A DNA stretch of 64,000 nucleotides from Multivorans sp965214805 (GCA_965214805.1 OZ243982.1:2728001-2792000), one strand, 5' to 3'. Shown: positions 51,753 through 61,144, counted from the stretch's first letter. Notes: generated from the letters alone by a model not told the origin. Translations and numbers: made by a program.

Positions 51753-52115
51753 ATGACGACCAGCACGACAGCCAGCACCACGACCAGCACCGCCAGGAGC
51801 ACTGCGAAGGGCCTCACCCAAGCCTGGCGCGGCCCGATGCTCGACGCCAACCGCCGCATGCTCGACTTCCAGAAGCGGGCGTTCGACACCACGTTCGACA
51901 TGGTGGCGCGCGTGCAGGAGCGCCGCGAAGAGGCGATCGTCAACTGGGTCGAGAAGTCCGAACGGCTTCCCGCCGAGGCCGGCAGCCTGGTGCGCGAGTG
52001 GACCCGGCTGTTCCAGGACGGCCGCGGTTCCTACCGCGCCGCGGTGGATGCGAGCTTCGGCCTGGCCAACAGCTACCTCGACTCGCTCGCTCCGCGGCCG
52101 ACGGAGGAGTCGTAG
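51753..52115 (+). CDS. Phasin-like PHA granule protein
   Basis: 120 aa from the ATG at 51753. A Thr/Ser-rich start (about 20 aa) is followed by a helical amphipathic body: WRGPMLDANRRMLDFQKRAFDTTFDMVARVQERREEAIVNWVE, then SLVREWTRLFQDGRGSYRAAVDASF. Size, helicity and position (first gene after the PhaR-type operator, upstream of phaE-phaC) identify it as a granule-coat phasin. Sequence similarity alone is weak. Confidence 0.75.
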   Translation: MTTSTTASTTTSTARSTAKGLTQAWRGPMLDANRRMLDFQKRAFDTTFDMVARVQERREEAIVNWVEKSERLPAEAGSLVREWTRLFQDGRGSYRAAVDASFGLANSYLDSLAPRPTEES

Positions 52116-52127
52116 AATCGACACGCC

Positions 52128-52676
52128 ATGACCGACGACCGTCATGCCGCCAGACCTCCGGGGTCTCCGTCGCCGCCGCCTGATCCATTCGCCATGTGGC
52201 GCGAGTGGGTGACGCAGTCGGAGCACCAGCTGAACAGGATGTTCAACGACATGATGGGGACCGAAGAGTTCGCCCGGGCGTCCGGAAGCTGGGTCGAAGC
52301 GATGACGATGTTCCAGCAGACCGTGAACGAGAACGCCCGGCGCTACTTCCAGATGGCGGGCGTGCCGACACGGACGGACGTCGGCGAGCTCGCCGAGCGC
52401 CTTGTGGCGGTGGAGGAGCGGCTGCAGCGGATCGAGGCGCTGCTCGCGGCCGCCGTGGGCCGCAGGAACGTGCCGGGCGTGCAGGACCAGCTTGCCCGCC
52501 CGGCCCGGACCCGCCGTCCGCCTTCCGAACGCCGGGCGGCGGAGCAGCCCGAACGGCAGTCCGAACCCGGGACCGCCGCCGAGCTGGCCGACGCCGCAGC
52601 GCCCGAAGCGGTTGCCGCGTCCCGCAGGACGTCCGGAATTCAGACGTCCGGCAGGACCCGGGCCGAGAGCGAATGA
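52128..52676 (+). CDS. PhaE-like PHA synthase subunit
   Basis: 182 aa. PPPDPFAMWREWVTQSEHQLNRMFNDMMGTEEFARASGSWVEAMTMFQQ is the N-terminal PhaE/phasin-type helix pair, with ELAERLVAVEERLQRIEALL coiled coil near 90-115 and a disordered Arg/Pro/Ala tail. Class III synthases need PhaE for activity. The gene ends in an ATGA overlap with phaC, giving balanced synthesis. It is short for PhaE, so it may be a reduced version. Confidence 0.8.
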   Translation: MTDDRHAARPPGSPSPPPDPFAMWREWVTQSEHQLNRMFNDMMGTEEFARASGSWVEAMTMFQQTVNENARRYFQMAGVPTRTDVGELAERLVAVEERLQRIEALLAAAVGRRNVPGVQDQLARPARTRRPPSERRAAEQPERQSEPGTAAELADAAAPEAVAASRRTSGIQTSGRTRAESE

Positions 52677-53863
52677 CGACCGCGACCGGCACTGCCGCCG
52701 CCGCGGCGACGCCCGGAGGCCAGCCGCTCCGGTCGGGAAACCCGTTGTCGTCGGGGAGCCCGTTGCCCCTGGACGTGGCCGGGACCCTCGACATGGCCGC
52801 GGTCGCCGACAGCGTTCGGCGCGAGGTGGAGCGCGCGTTCCGGCGCGGCGTCAAGGGTCTGGAGTACATCCGCACGGGCGATCCCGGCGTCGGCCTGACG
52901 CCCAGGGACGTCGTTCACGGCCGCGGCACCCTGCGCCTGTACCACTACCGGGCCCGGGTGGACGAGGTCTACCGGACACCGGTGCTGCTGGTCATGTCGC
53001 TGATCAGCAAGCCGTACATCCTCGATCTGGCGCCCGGCCAGAGCCTGATCGAGTTTCTGCTTGACCGCGGCTTCGACGTCTACATGATCGACTGGGGCAC
53101 ACCCCGGCCGGAGGACAAGCGGCTCCGGCTCGAGGACTACGTGCTCGACTTCATTCCGGAGTGCGTCGAAGCCGTCCATGAGCGCAGCGGCGAGCCCGAC
53201 GTGTCCATCGCCGGCTACTGCATGGGCGGCCTCCTGGCGGCGCTGTACGCGGCGCTTCATCCCGACGCGGCCTCCGGCGGCCGGCTCCGCAACCTGGCCT
53301 GCTTCACCACGCCGGTGAACTACGACGGCATGGGCCTGTTCAGGACCTGGACCGACCCGGACCACTTCGATGTGGACCGGATCGTCGATCGACTGGGCAA
53401 CGTGCCGCCGCAGATGCTCTACGCGTCGTTCAACCTCTTGCGGCCGGCGTCCCGGATCGCTGGCCGGGTGCGCCTCTGGGACAACATGTGGAATGACGAG
53501 TTCGTCGTCTCCTACCGCCGGCTCCAGCGCTGGGCCGCGGATCAGATTCCCTTCCCGGGCGAGTGCTTCCGCCAGACGACGAAGGAACTGCAGCAGCAGA
53601 ACCTCCTGATGAAGGGCGAGTTCCGGCTCGGCGGCCGCCTGGTCGACCTGTCGAACATCCGCGTTCCCTTCGTCCACGTCGTGGCGGAGCACGATCACAT
53701 CGTGCCGTACGAGGCGGCGCGGGACTTGGTGGGGATGGTCGGCGCCGAGGACAAGGAGGAGATCATGCTGAAGGGCGGCCACGTCAGCCTGGTGGCGGGG
53801 AAGAACGCGGTGCGCCGCCTCTGGCCGCGGCTCGAGCGATGGCTGGCCGAGCGGTCGGTGTAA
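52673..53863 (+). CDS. phaC: Class III-type PHA synthase PhaC
   Basis: 396 aa from the ATG at 52673. Alpha/beta hydrolase with lipase-like box GYCMGG (Cys183), Asp341 (VVAEHDHIVPY) and His370 (LKGGHVSL), the synthase triad. TPVLLVMSLISKPYILDLAPGQSLIEFLL and FDVYMIDWGTPRPEDK are family core. Length exceeds the usual 355-365 aa because of a 35-residue Ala/Pro/Ser N-terminus. It polymerises (R)-3-hydroxyacyl-CoA at the granule surface. Confidence 0.93.
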   Translation: MTTATGTAAAAATPGGQPLRSGNPLSSGSPLPLDVAGTLDMAAVADSVRREVERAFRRGVKGLEYIRTGDPGVGLTPRDVVHGRGTLRLYHYRARVDEVYRTPVLLVMSLISKPYILDLAPGQSLIEFLLDRGFDVYMIDWGTPRPEDKRLRLEDYVLDFIPECVEAVHERSGEPDVSIAGYCMGGLLAALYAALHPDAASGGRLRNLACFTTPVNYDGMGLFRTWTDPDHFDVDRIVDRLGNVPPQMLYASFNLLRPASRIAGRVRLWDNMWNDEFVVSYRRLQRWAADQIPFPGECFRQTTKELQQQNLLMKGEFRLGGRLVDLSNIRVPFVHVVAEHDHIVPYEAARDLVGMVGAEDKEEIMLKGGHVSLVAGKNAVRRLWPRLERWLAERSV

Positions 53864-53876
53864 GGGGCTCGCAACG

Positions 53877-54476
53877 ATGACGGAATCCGGCTCTGCCACC
53901 GGCCGCGTGGCGATCAGGCTCGGCGCGATCGACCTCACCGTGCGGCCCATGCGCGCAGACGACCGCACCGCGTTGCTGGCGTTTGCCGACGGCCTGCCGG
54001 ACCACGACCTGCTGTTCCTGCGCCGCGACATCCGGGACGCCGAGGTCGTGGACGAGTGGATCGCCGACGTCGAGTCGGGCCGGATGGAGACCCTGCTGGC
54101 CCTGGCCGACGACGAACTGCTTGGCTACGCCTCGATCGACCGCAGTCAACTGCAGTGGTCCTCCCACGTGGCCGAGATCCGGGTCGTCATCTCCGAGGAT
54201 GCTCGTGGCAAGGGCCTGGGCCGGCTGCTGGTGGAGCAGGCATTTCAGGCGGCGGTCGCGTCGGGGATCGAGAAGCTCGTGGCCCGGATGACGCCGGACC
54301 AGAAGGGTGCGGTCGCCGCCTTCGAAGGGCTGGGCTTTCGCCCTGAGGGGCTGATGCGCAACCACGTGCGCGACCTCGCCGGCCAGAAGCACGATCTCCT
54401 CGTCATGGGACTTGACGTGGTGGCCTTCCATTCCACGCTCGAGAGCTACGGCGTCGGTGAACCCTCCGCGGGTTGA
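53877..54476 (+). CDS. GNAT family N-acetyltransferase 2
   Basis: 199 aa, starting 13 bp after phaC. LTVRPMRADDRTALLAFADGLPDHDLLFLRRDI, SQLQWSSHVAEIRVVISEDARGKGLGRLL (acetyl-CoA loop) and MTPDQKGAVAAFEGLGFRPEG define GNAT. It is closely similar to the protein at 32791-33450 in both the acceptor and CoA-binding halves. The role in a PHA operon is unknown; possible modification of an operon product is speculation. Confidence 0.88.
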   Translation: MTESGSATGRVAIRLGAIDLTVRPMRADDRTALLAFADGLPDHDLLFLRRDIRDAEVVDEWIADVESGRMETLLALADDELLGYASIDRSQLQWSSHVAEIRVVISEDARGKGLGRLLVEQAFQAAVASGIEKLVARMTPDQKGAVAAFEGLGFRPEGLMRNHVRDLAGQKHDLLVMGLDVVAFHSTLESYGVGEPSAG

Positions 54477-54506
54477 GAGAATTCAGGAGTCGAGGAGAAG
54501 GAGCCC

Positions 54507-56045
54507 ATGCAAGACAACGTCGGACTGATCCTGGCCAAGCGCGCCTCCCTGTCGCCGGACATGGAGGGCTTCGTCGACGTGGAAACGGAGCGTCGCTTCA
54601 CCTTCGCCGAGTGGAACCTGCGCTCGAACCGGACGGCCAATGCGCTCCGCGAACTGGGCGTCGGCAAGGGCGACCGCGTTGCGCTGCTGCTGATGAACAG
54701 CGTCGAGTACATGGAGACCTTCTTCGCGATCGCCAGGATCGGCGCCGTCTGCGTGCCGCTCAACTGGCGGCTGACGCCCGAGGAACTCTCCTTCATCATC
54801 CGCGACGCGGGCGCCGGGACGCTGGTCTTCGGCGACGAGTTCCGGGTCCAGGCGCTGGACCTGATCGCACGCGGCGGCGGCGAGAACGGCACCAGCGTGA
54901 CGCGGTGGGTGCACGTCGGCCCGGACGAACAGCGGCCGGACGGTTGCCTGTCCTACCTCGACGCGACCACGGCCGCGAGCGACGCGGAACCCGAGGTTGC
55001 GGCCCGTGACAGCGACCTGCTCTACATCATGTACACCTCGGGGACGACCGGGCTGCCCAAGGGCGCAGTCCACACGCACGAGTCCGCGCTGTGGGCGGGG
55101 CTGACGATCATGGCGACCGCGGACATCCGCTACAACGACCGTTTCCTCATCTCCCTGCCGCTGTTCCACGTCGGCGCTCTGACTCCCGCCGCGGGCAACG
55201 TCCACCGGGGCAGCACCAGCATCGTCATGCGGGCGTTCGACCCGGTCCGCGCCTGGCAGCTGATCGACGAAGAGAACATCGACGTCATGCTGAAGGTGCC
55301 GGCGATGCTCAACTTCATGCTCCAGGCCTACGACCCGAAGCGTTGCCGGCACGACCGGCTCCGCTGGTGCATGAGCGGCGCCGCGCCCGTGCCCGTCAGC
55401 CTGATCGAGGCCTACGACAGGCTGGGCATCGAGATCCACCAGGTCTACGGCCTGACAGAGACCTGCGGCCCCGCCTGCCTGATCTCGCCCGAAGACGCGA
55501 TCCGCAAGGCCGGCTCCACGGGCAAGGCCTTCTTCCACACTTCCGTGCGCGTCGTCGACAACGACGGTGCCGACTGCGCCCCGGGTGAAGCGGGCGAGGT
55601 GCTGGTCGCCGGCCGCCACCTGATGAAGGAGTACTGGAACCGCCCGGAGGCCACCGCCGAGACGATCGTGGACGGCTGGCTCCGCACCGGCGACGGCGCG
55701 GTGATGGACGAGGACGGCTTCGTGTACATCCAGGACCGGCTCAAGGACATGATCATCTCCGGCGGCGAGAACGTCTATCCCGCGGAGCTCGAAGAGGTCA
55801 TCGTCCGTCATCCCAAGGTGCTCGAGGTCGGCGTCATCGGCCGCGAGAGCGAGAAGTGGGGCGAGTCCCCGGTGGCCGTCGTCGTCCGCTCCGACGAGAG
55901 CCTCCAGGGCGAGGAGATCCTCGAGTTCTGCCAGGACAAGCTGGCGCGCTTCAAGCAGCCGGTAGCGGTCCACTTCATCGACTCGTTGCCGCGCAACCCG
56001 TCCGGGAAGCTCCTGAAGCGGCTGCTGCGGGAGCGGTTCAACTGA
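54507..56045 (+). CDS. Acyl-CoA synthetase (AMP-forming)
   Basis: 512 aa. P-loop-like YTSGTTGLPKGA, HVGALTPAAGN, YGLTETCGPA, WLRTGDGAVMDEDGFVYIQDR and the C-terminal catalytic Lys in PRNPSGKLLKR make a complete ANL enzyme of the medium/long-chain or benzoate-CoA-like group. It activates a carboxylic acid to its CoA ester and would supply substrate to the hydratase, dehydrogenase and PhaC. Last gene of the PHA run; a short CCGGC-GTC-GCCGG hairpin follows its stop. Confidence 0.93.
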   Translation: MQDNVGLILAKRASLSPDMEGFVDVETERRFTFAEWNLRSNRTANALRELGVGKGDRVALLLMNSVEYMETFFAIARIGAVCVPLNWRLTPEELSFIIRDAGAGTLVFGDEFRVQALDLIARGGGENGTSVTRWVHVGPDEQRPDGCLSYLDATTAASDAEPEVAARDSDLLYIMYTSGTTGLPKGAVHTHESALWAGLTIMATADIRYNDRFLISLPLFHVGALTPAAGNVHRGSTSIVMRAFDPVRAWQLIDEENIDVMLKVPAMLNFMLQAYDPKRCRHDRLRWCMSGAAPVPVSLIEAYDRLGIEIHQVYGLTETCGPACLISPEDAIRKAGSTGKAFFHTSVRVVDNDGADCAPGEAGEVLVAGRHLMKEYWNRPEATAETIVDGWLRTGDGAVMDEDGFVYIQDRLKDMIISGGENVYPAELEEVIVRHPKVLEVGVIGRESEKWGESPVAVVVRSDESLQGEEILEFCQDKLARFKQPVAVHFIDSLPRNPSGKLLKRLLRERFN

Positions 56046-56223
56046 GCCGGCGTCGCCGGGGATATCCGGGCACTCGAGCGGCGCCCGCGCGCAGCCTGCC
56101 GACACGCCTCCAGCAGCGAGCCGCGCGACGGTTGACGCCGAGGGAAACCGCGCAGAAGACCATCGGCCGAGTCCCGGAAGGCGCGGTCGAGGCAACCGAC
56201 GGCAAGATCGCCTGATCTGTCGG

Positions 56224-58317
56224 ATGGACCCGCACATCTCGAGCGGCGAGCCGTTGGTCGACGGGTGTCGAGCGCATCGTGGGGCAGCGCATCGTGGAGT
56301 CGAGGGCGCCTCGCCGACGGACCAACCCGCGGACCCGTTGCCGCGAAACGGTCTCGTCCTGCTGTGGGCAGTCAGAATCGGTATCGCCCTCGTCCTGCTG
56401 ACGCCTCTTGTCGTCAGGCTGGACCTGGTCTTTCCGTGGGTCGTTGGCAAGTCCCTGTTCGCCCGCTCGATCATCGAGATCGCCTTCGCGTTCTGGGCTG
56501 CGCTCGTTCTCCTTCATCGCCGGTACCGTCCGTCCCGGTCCTGGGTGCTCGCCGCGTTCGCCGTCTGGCTGCTCGTCTCGTGCCTCGCGGCCGTGTTCGG
56601 AGTCAGCCCCGGGAGAAGCATGTGGTCCACCTACGAGCGCATGCAGGGCGTATTCGACCTCTTCCACTGGTTCGCGTTCACGCTCATGGCCCGGTCCGTG
56701 CTGAGGAACGCCGGCGACTGGCGGCTGCTCCTGGGCGTCAACCTCGTGTCGGGCGCCGCGGTATGCGCCCTGAGTCTGGTCGATCATCACGGCCTGATCG
56801 ACGCGGCGTTTCTGGGGGGCGGCCCGGAACCCAGACTGCGTTCCACGCTCGGCAATCCCCTGTACCTGGGCCCGTACGTGACGCTCAACGCGCTGCTCGG
56901 CGCCGCACTCTTCGTTCAGGCTCTTGCACGGCCTGCCGGCCCGGTCGTTCGCAGCATCGGACGCGCCGCCGCCGCCGGCCTGTACGCGCTCATCGTGCTG
57001 GTCAACCTCTGGACGATGTGGTTGTCGGGCACGAGGACTGCGATAGCCGGCTTGGGCGCCGCGTCCCTGGTACTTGCCGTCTTCGCCGTGCGGAGCGGCG
57101 TGAGGCACGCCCGACGGGTCGAGGCGCGGCGGATCGTGGTCTTCGTCGTCGTCCTGATCGTGTCCGCCGTCGTTCTTGTGGGTGTCGCGACGACGACGAC
57201 GATCCTCGAGGAGGTCGTCGAGTCGAGCGTCATGCTGCAGAGGATGTCGAACATCGGCCAGAACGTCAGCGCCCGAGGGCGCATCGATTTCGCCGCGGCG
57301 GGAATGCGGGCGTTTCTGGACCGACCGCTGTTCGGGTGGGGCCCCGAGAACTTCCTCATGGCATGGGGACGGCACAACAACGCCTCTGCCGTCGTCAGCG
57401 ACCAGGTTCACAACAAGCCGGTTGAAGAGCTGGCCACCAAGGGCATCGTGGGATTGCTGTCGTATCTTGCGCTCTGGGCGGCCATGATGTCCGCGGTGTT
57501 CCTCTCGCTTCGAGGCCTGTCAGGCCGCGGCTGGTGCCGCGGCTGGTACCTGTGCCTCATCGGCGCCGCGCTCGTTGCCGGCTTCGTCGTCAACCTCTTC
57601 CAGATCGAGAATCCGGTGTCGATGATGCAGTTCTCGCTCCTCGCCGCACTTGCGGCGTCGGTCGAAGCGTCGCGGCGGTCCCGCAGACGCGTCCGCGGCG
57701 CCGACCCCTCGGGCATGACCGACTCCTCGAGGCTGCTGGCCTCGGGTTTGCCGGCAGCGCTGCGCACCTCGCTAGTTCGGTTTGCAGGGCTGCTGCCACG
57801 GGCCGCTGCCAGGCCTGCGAGAGTCGGGTCTGCCCTCGTCGCTGTGCTGGCGATATTCTTGCTCGTGCACCTGAACGTGCGCACCGCCGCCGCCGCCGCC
57901 GCCGCGTCGCGGGCCATCACGCCGTCCCGGCCGTGGTCGGAGCGGCTGGATGACTTCACTCGGTCCATCGGCGGGTTTCCCGCCCTCGGGAACAACGCTC
58001 GCGAGTTTCTTCTCGAAGCAGCCGCCTTGAGTCTCGGCGACATGTCTGAAGAGGAATTCCAGCGCACGGTCGAGCTTGTCGCGCTGGAGCTCGAGCGCGG
58101 TTCCGCCAGGGAACCGCAGAACTGGCTGCTGCAGGCCAGGGCGGTGATCTTCTACCAGTTGGCCACCACGCGAGACAGGGAGTACGTGGAGGTTGCCAGA
58201 CGACATGTCGACCGGGCTGCCGAGCTGGCGCCCCGACTTCAGCTGGTCACCCGCCTGGTCAACGCCCAGGAAACTCTCGAGGCGGGCGGCCGCCTGGCCC
58301 CGGTTTCGCCCGACTGA
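56224..58317 (+). CDS. O-antigen ligase/polymerase family membrane protein
   Basis: 697 aa. The ATG at 56224 has no visible Shine-Dalgarno; a TTG near codon 39 (LPRNGLVLL) is a possible alternative. About ten TM helices; the Wzy_C core is RSTLGNPLYLGPY, LWTMWLSGTRTAIAGL, FGWGPENFLMAWGRHNN and VHNKPVEELATKGIVGLLSYL, the pattern of WaaL/Wzy enzymes. The C-terminal 200 residues (after a TM at VGSALVAVLAIFLLVHL) form a helical TPR-like extracytoplasmic domain. It joins or polymerises undecaprenyl-linked glycan. Confidence 0.88.
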   Translation: MDPHISSGEPLVDGCRAHRGAAHRGVEGASPTDQPADPLPRNGLVLLWAVRIGIALVLLTPLVVRLDLVFPWVVGKSLFARSIIEIAFAFWAALVLLHRRYRPSRSWVLAAFAVWLLVSCLAAVFGVSPGRSMWSTYERMQGVFDLFHWFAFTLMARSVLRNAGDWRLLLGVNLVSGAAVCALSLVDHHGLIDAAFLGGGPEPRLRSTLGNPLYLGPYVTLNALLGAALFVQALARPAGPVVRSIGRAAAAGLYALIVLVNLWTMWLSGTRTAIAGLGAASLVLAVFAVRSGVRHARRVEARRIVVFVVVLIVSAVVLVGVATTTTILEEVVESSVMLQRMSNIGQNVSARGRIDFAAAGMRAFLDRPLFGWGPENFLMAWGRHNNASAVVSDQVHNKPVEELATKGIVGLLSYLALWAAMMSAVFLSLRGLSGRGWCRGWYLCLIGAALVAGFVVNLFQIENPVSMMQFSLLAALAASVEASRRSRRRVRGADPSGMTDSSRLLASGLPAALRTSLVRFAGLLPRAAARPARVGSALVAVLAIFLLVHLNVRTAAAAAAASRAITPSRPWSERLDDFTRSIGGFPALGNNAREFLLEAAALSLGDMSEEEFQRTVELVALELERGSAREPQNWLLQARAVIFYQLATTRDREYVEVARRHVDRAAELAPRLQLVTRLVNAQETLEAGGRLAPVSPD

Positions 58318-58326
58318 ACAGAGGGG

Positions 58327-59697
58327 CTACCGCCTGCTCATCGTGAGAATCGCCCAGGCAGTATGCAAGCCGATCAGCAGATCGAATGCCAGGCTGGCGT
58401 GCTTGATGTAGTAGAGGTCGTACTCCAGCTTGGTGATCGCGTCCTCCGTCGAGCGCCCGTACGAGTACCGGGTCTGGGCCCATCCGGTCAGTCCGGGGCG
58501 CACCGCGCACCGCTTCGCGTAGTGGGGGATGTCGCGTTCGAGTTCGTCGGCGAACTCCGGCCGCTCCGGGCGCGGGCCGACCAGGCTCATCTCCCCCTTC
58601 AGCACGTTCCAGAACTGCGGCAGTTCGTCGAGGCGGAATCGGCGCAGGAATCGGCCGAAGCTGCTCACCCGGTGATCGCGTTTCATCGCCCATTGCGGCC
58701 CGTGACGTTCTGCGTCGTTTCCCATCGTCCTGAACTTCACGAGCTGGAACGGCCGCCCCGCGAGCCCTACACGCCGCTGAAAGAAGAGGATCGGCCGCCC
58801 CACGTCCAGCCAGATGGCGGGAGCGAGCACGGGCAGCAGCAGCAGGACTGCAGAGCAGCCGACGACGCCGGCAACGATGTCCAGCGTCCGCTTTGCCAGC
58901 GAGGACAGATCGCCGGCCCCGCTGCCGGCGAACCCGAGTTCGGCGGCGGATCCCAGGTGCCGAATCGGAATGCGCTGCAAGAGCTGCTCATAGACCGTCT
59001 GCGCCTCCAGAACGTCGATGCGGCGCTTGCGGGCGTTCCCGATGGCCTGAATCAGCGCCGGCGTCAGCGGCCCGTCGTGGGCCAGGATCAGCTCGGACAC
59101 GCGCCGCTCCGCGATGAGCCGTTCCAGGCCGTCCATGCCCATGATGGGCAACCCGTTCGCGTCCCCCTCCGGGCGTCGATCGCTGATGAAGGCCAGCACC
59201 CGACCATGCGGCGTCCTGGTCCGCAGAACGTCCGCGATGACGCGCGCCGTCGCTCCGGCGCCCACGATCACGACGCGATGCGGGGGCCATGCCTTCACGG
59301 CCACCCGAATGAAGACGAATCGCCACGCCATCGTCATCGAGAACGCGAGCGCCGCGAAGTACACGACGACGAGCCGCGGCAGCAGTCCCCGCGGCGCGGC
59401 GAAGAAGACGAGGGCATAGAGCAGGCTGACGACGACTGCGGTGTGCGCCGCGACCACTGCGCTGTCCCACGGGATCCACATCAGGGCCGGCCGTCGCGCC
59501 GGCCGCAGCAGGAGCGTCCACGGAACGACCAGCAGGAACCACGCCGCGTGCTCCGTGACGTATGTCCAGGTGAATGGACCGTCCGCCGCGATGCTCCACA
59601 GCAGGAGCGCGCCCGCCATTCCGCACGCGGCGGCCGTGACGTCCCCCAGGCACAGCAGGCGCGAGAGAGCGGAGCGTCCGAACAGCCTGCGGATCAC
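58327..59697 (-). CDS. Polyprenyl glycosylphosphotransferase (WbaP/WcaJ-type)
   Basis: 456 aa from a GTG at 59697. Four N-terminal TM helices, a Rossmann-like domain (HRVVIVGAGATARVIADVL), a fifth TM, then the bacterial sugar transferase domain: KRTLDIVAGVVG, FFQRRVGLAGRPFQLVKFRTM, FLRRFRLDELPQFWNVLKGE, MSLVGPRPERPEF and RPGLTGWAQ. It attaches the first sugar-1-phosphate to undecaprenyl phosphate, starting exopolysaccharide or O-antigen units. Convergent with the ligase gene, 9 bp apart. Confidence 0.94.
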   Translation of the reverse strand: MIRRLFGRSALSRLLCLGDVTAAACGMAGALLLWSIAADGPFTWTYVTEHAAWFLLVVPWTLLLRPARRPALMWIPWDSAVVAAHTAVVVSLLYALVFFAAPRGLLPRLVVVYFAALAFSMTMAWRFVFIRVAVKAWPPHRVVIVGAGATARVIADVLRTRTPHGRVLAFISDRRPEGDANGLPIMGMDGLERLIAERRVSELILAHDGPLTPALIQAIGNARKRRIDVLEAQTVYEQLLQRIPIRHLGSAAELGFAGSGAGDLSSLAKRTLDIVAGVVGCSAVLLLLPVLAPAIWLDVGRPILFFQRRVGLAGRPFQLVKFRTMGNDAERHGPQWAMKRDHRVSSFGRFLRRFRLDELPQFWNVLKGEMSLVGPRPERPEFADELERDIPHYAKRCAVRPGLTGWAQTRYSYGRSTEDAITKLEYDLYYIKHASLAFDLLIGLHTAWAILTMSRR

Positions 59698-59700
59698 GCG

Positions 59701-59729
59701 GTTCCTGCCGGCGGTGTCGGCAGGAACCG
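59701..59729 (-). other. 11-bp stem hairpin abutting the glycosylphosphotransferase start
   Basis: GGTTCCTGCCG (59701-59711) and CGGCAGGAACC (59719-59729) form a perfect 11-bp stem with loop GCGGTGT, 3 nt upstream of the GTG start and downstream of the GT2 stop. There is no T-run. It could act as attenuator, RNA-stability element or translation block. Confidence 0.65.
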
Positions 59730-59773
59730 CGCCCGCTCGATGCCACGAACCGGATGGGCCAGCAGCACAAGGG

Positions 59774-60928
59774 TCATGGGCGGTTGCGGCGCCTGGCCTG
59801 CCGTTCAGCCGGCTCGTTGCCGGCCGGGGAGGGCGTCGGACCCGGTCGAACCGACGGGGACCGGAGCAGAAACCCGATTCCCCAGCTCAGGTGCATGGTT
59901 GCGAGGACCAGGGGGAGCAGGATCGCTGCGCAGGACCGGCGGCGGATGCCGACCATCAGCGAGCCGAACGTCAGGGTGAGAATGTACGTTAGCGGCAGCG
60001 CCGCTGCCGCCCAGGGGGGGGCGCCTGCCGCGGCCAGCAGCGGCGAGCCGGCCAGTCCCAGCAGCAACAGCGGGCTGGCGAGCTGCCGAGGCAGCAGGGA
60101 GGCTGGATGTCGTCGCGCCACGACCCGCTTCCACCGCCCGTAGTCGAAGTACTGCCGGGCGAGGTCCCGCAAGGTGTCGCGGGGCCGGTGGACGACCACG
60201 AGCGCAGGATCGAACCACACCGTTTCGCCGTGCGCCCGCAGCCGCCAGTTGAGTTCGTAGTCCTGGTTTCGAACGAGGGTGGGGTCGATGCCGCCCACCG
60301 CCTCCAGCGCATCGCGCCGAAAGACTCCCAGGAACACGGTGTCGACGGGCCCCTCCGAGCCGCCCAGTCGATAGCGGGCGTTGCCTGCCCCCAGGGGAGT
60401 GGTCATCGCCAACGCCACCGCGCGGCCGAAGAACGTGGCTCCTGTCGGCTGTTGCCGGCCTCCGACATTGGCCGCTCCGGTTCGCTGCAACGTATTCACC
60501 GCGCGGCGCAGGTAGCCGGGTGGGAACACCGCATGAGCGTCGCACCGCACGATGATCTCTCCGGTTGCCGCCCGGCACGCCGCGCGGATTCCGAACCCGG
60601 TGGTCTGTTCCGGATTGGGAACCAGTCTCACTGTCGGGTACAGCCGCCGAACGAGATCGGACGTGGCCCCGGTGTCGGAACCGTCAGCGACGATCAGTTC
60701 CACCGGGCCTTCGTAGTCCTGGGACAACACCGAGTCGATCGCCTCCCCGATCGTCGCCTCGGCGTTGCGGGCCGGGATGAAGACCGACACCGACGGCAGG
60801 GGGCGTTGCAGAGAAACTGTCGCAGGAACGGTGGTCGACTGTGGCACCGCCGGCGCGAACCGGTCACTGGCAGCCTGCGACACGGAGGCCTGCGTCGTGC
60901 CGAAAGCGGTCAGGCGGCCGTCCGGCAA
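59774..60928 (-). CDS. Glycosyltransferase family 2
   Basis: 384 aa from a TTG at 60928 (start uncertain; the conserved part begins near residue 45). SVSVFIPARNAEATIGEAIDS, ELIVADGSDTGATSDLV, IIVRCDAHAVFPP (DxD-like), GVFRRDALEAVGG and VRNQDYELNWRLRAHG are GT2 motifs; two or three TM segments follow at the C-terminus. It adds a sugar to the lipid-linked glycan started by the downstream glycosylphosphotransferase. It contains a run of eight G at 60014-60021. Part of it is duplicated as a relic at 62590-62935. Confidence 0.9.
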   Translation of the reverse strand: MPDGRLTAFGTTQASVSQAASDRFAPAVPQSTTVPATVSLQRPLPSVSVFIPARNAEATIGEAIDSVLSQDYEGPVELIVADGSDTGATSDLVRRLYPTVRLVPNPEQTTGFGIRAACRAATGEIIVRCDAHAVFPPGYLRRAVNTLQRTGAANVGGRQQPTGATFFGRAVALAMTTPLGAGNARYRLGGSEGPVDTVFLGVFRRDALEAVGGIDPTLVRNQDYELNWRLRAHGETVWFDPALVVVHRPRDTLRDLARQYFDYGRWKRVVARRHPASLLPRQLASPLLLLGLAGSPLLAAAGAPPWAAAALPLTYILTLTFGSLMVGIRRRSCAAILLPLVLATMHLSWGIGFLLRSPSVRPGPTPSPAGNEPAERQARRRNRP

Positions 60929-61077
60929 AGGCGCGACGAGGAAGAGGCGAGGAGAAGAGAGGAAGCATGGCGTCCCGGAACAGCAGAAGGCGACGGGTCA
61001 AAGACCTGGTCTCGATGACCTGGCTTCAACCCGCCGCCCTTGGAACCCTGGACGCCGGAAACCCCTCTGGGGATCTG

Positions 61078-61126
61078 AGGGACCCGCGTCAACGCCGGTC
61101 CCTTGGTGTCCCCAAAGGGGGTCCCC
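61078..61126 (-). terminator. Possible transcription end structure after the secreted protein gene
   Basis: Downstream of the 61145 stop on the minus strand are two GC-rich hairpins: CCCC-AAA-GGGG (61110-61121) and AGGGACC...GGTCCCT (61078-61103) with a small inner stem. A CCCC-AGA-GGGGTTT follows at about 61060. Weak T-runs, so only tentative. Confidence 0.3.
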
Positions 61127-61144
61127 GTGCTTCGTGTGAATCCC

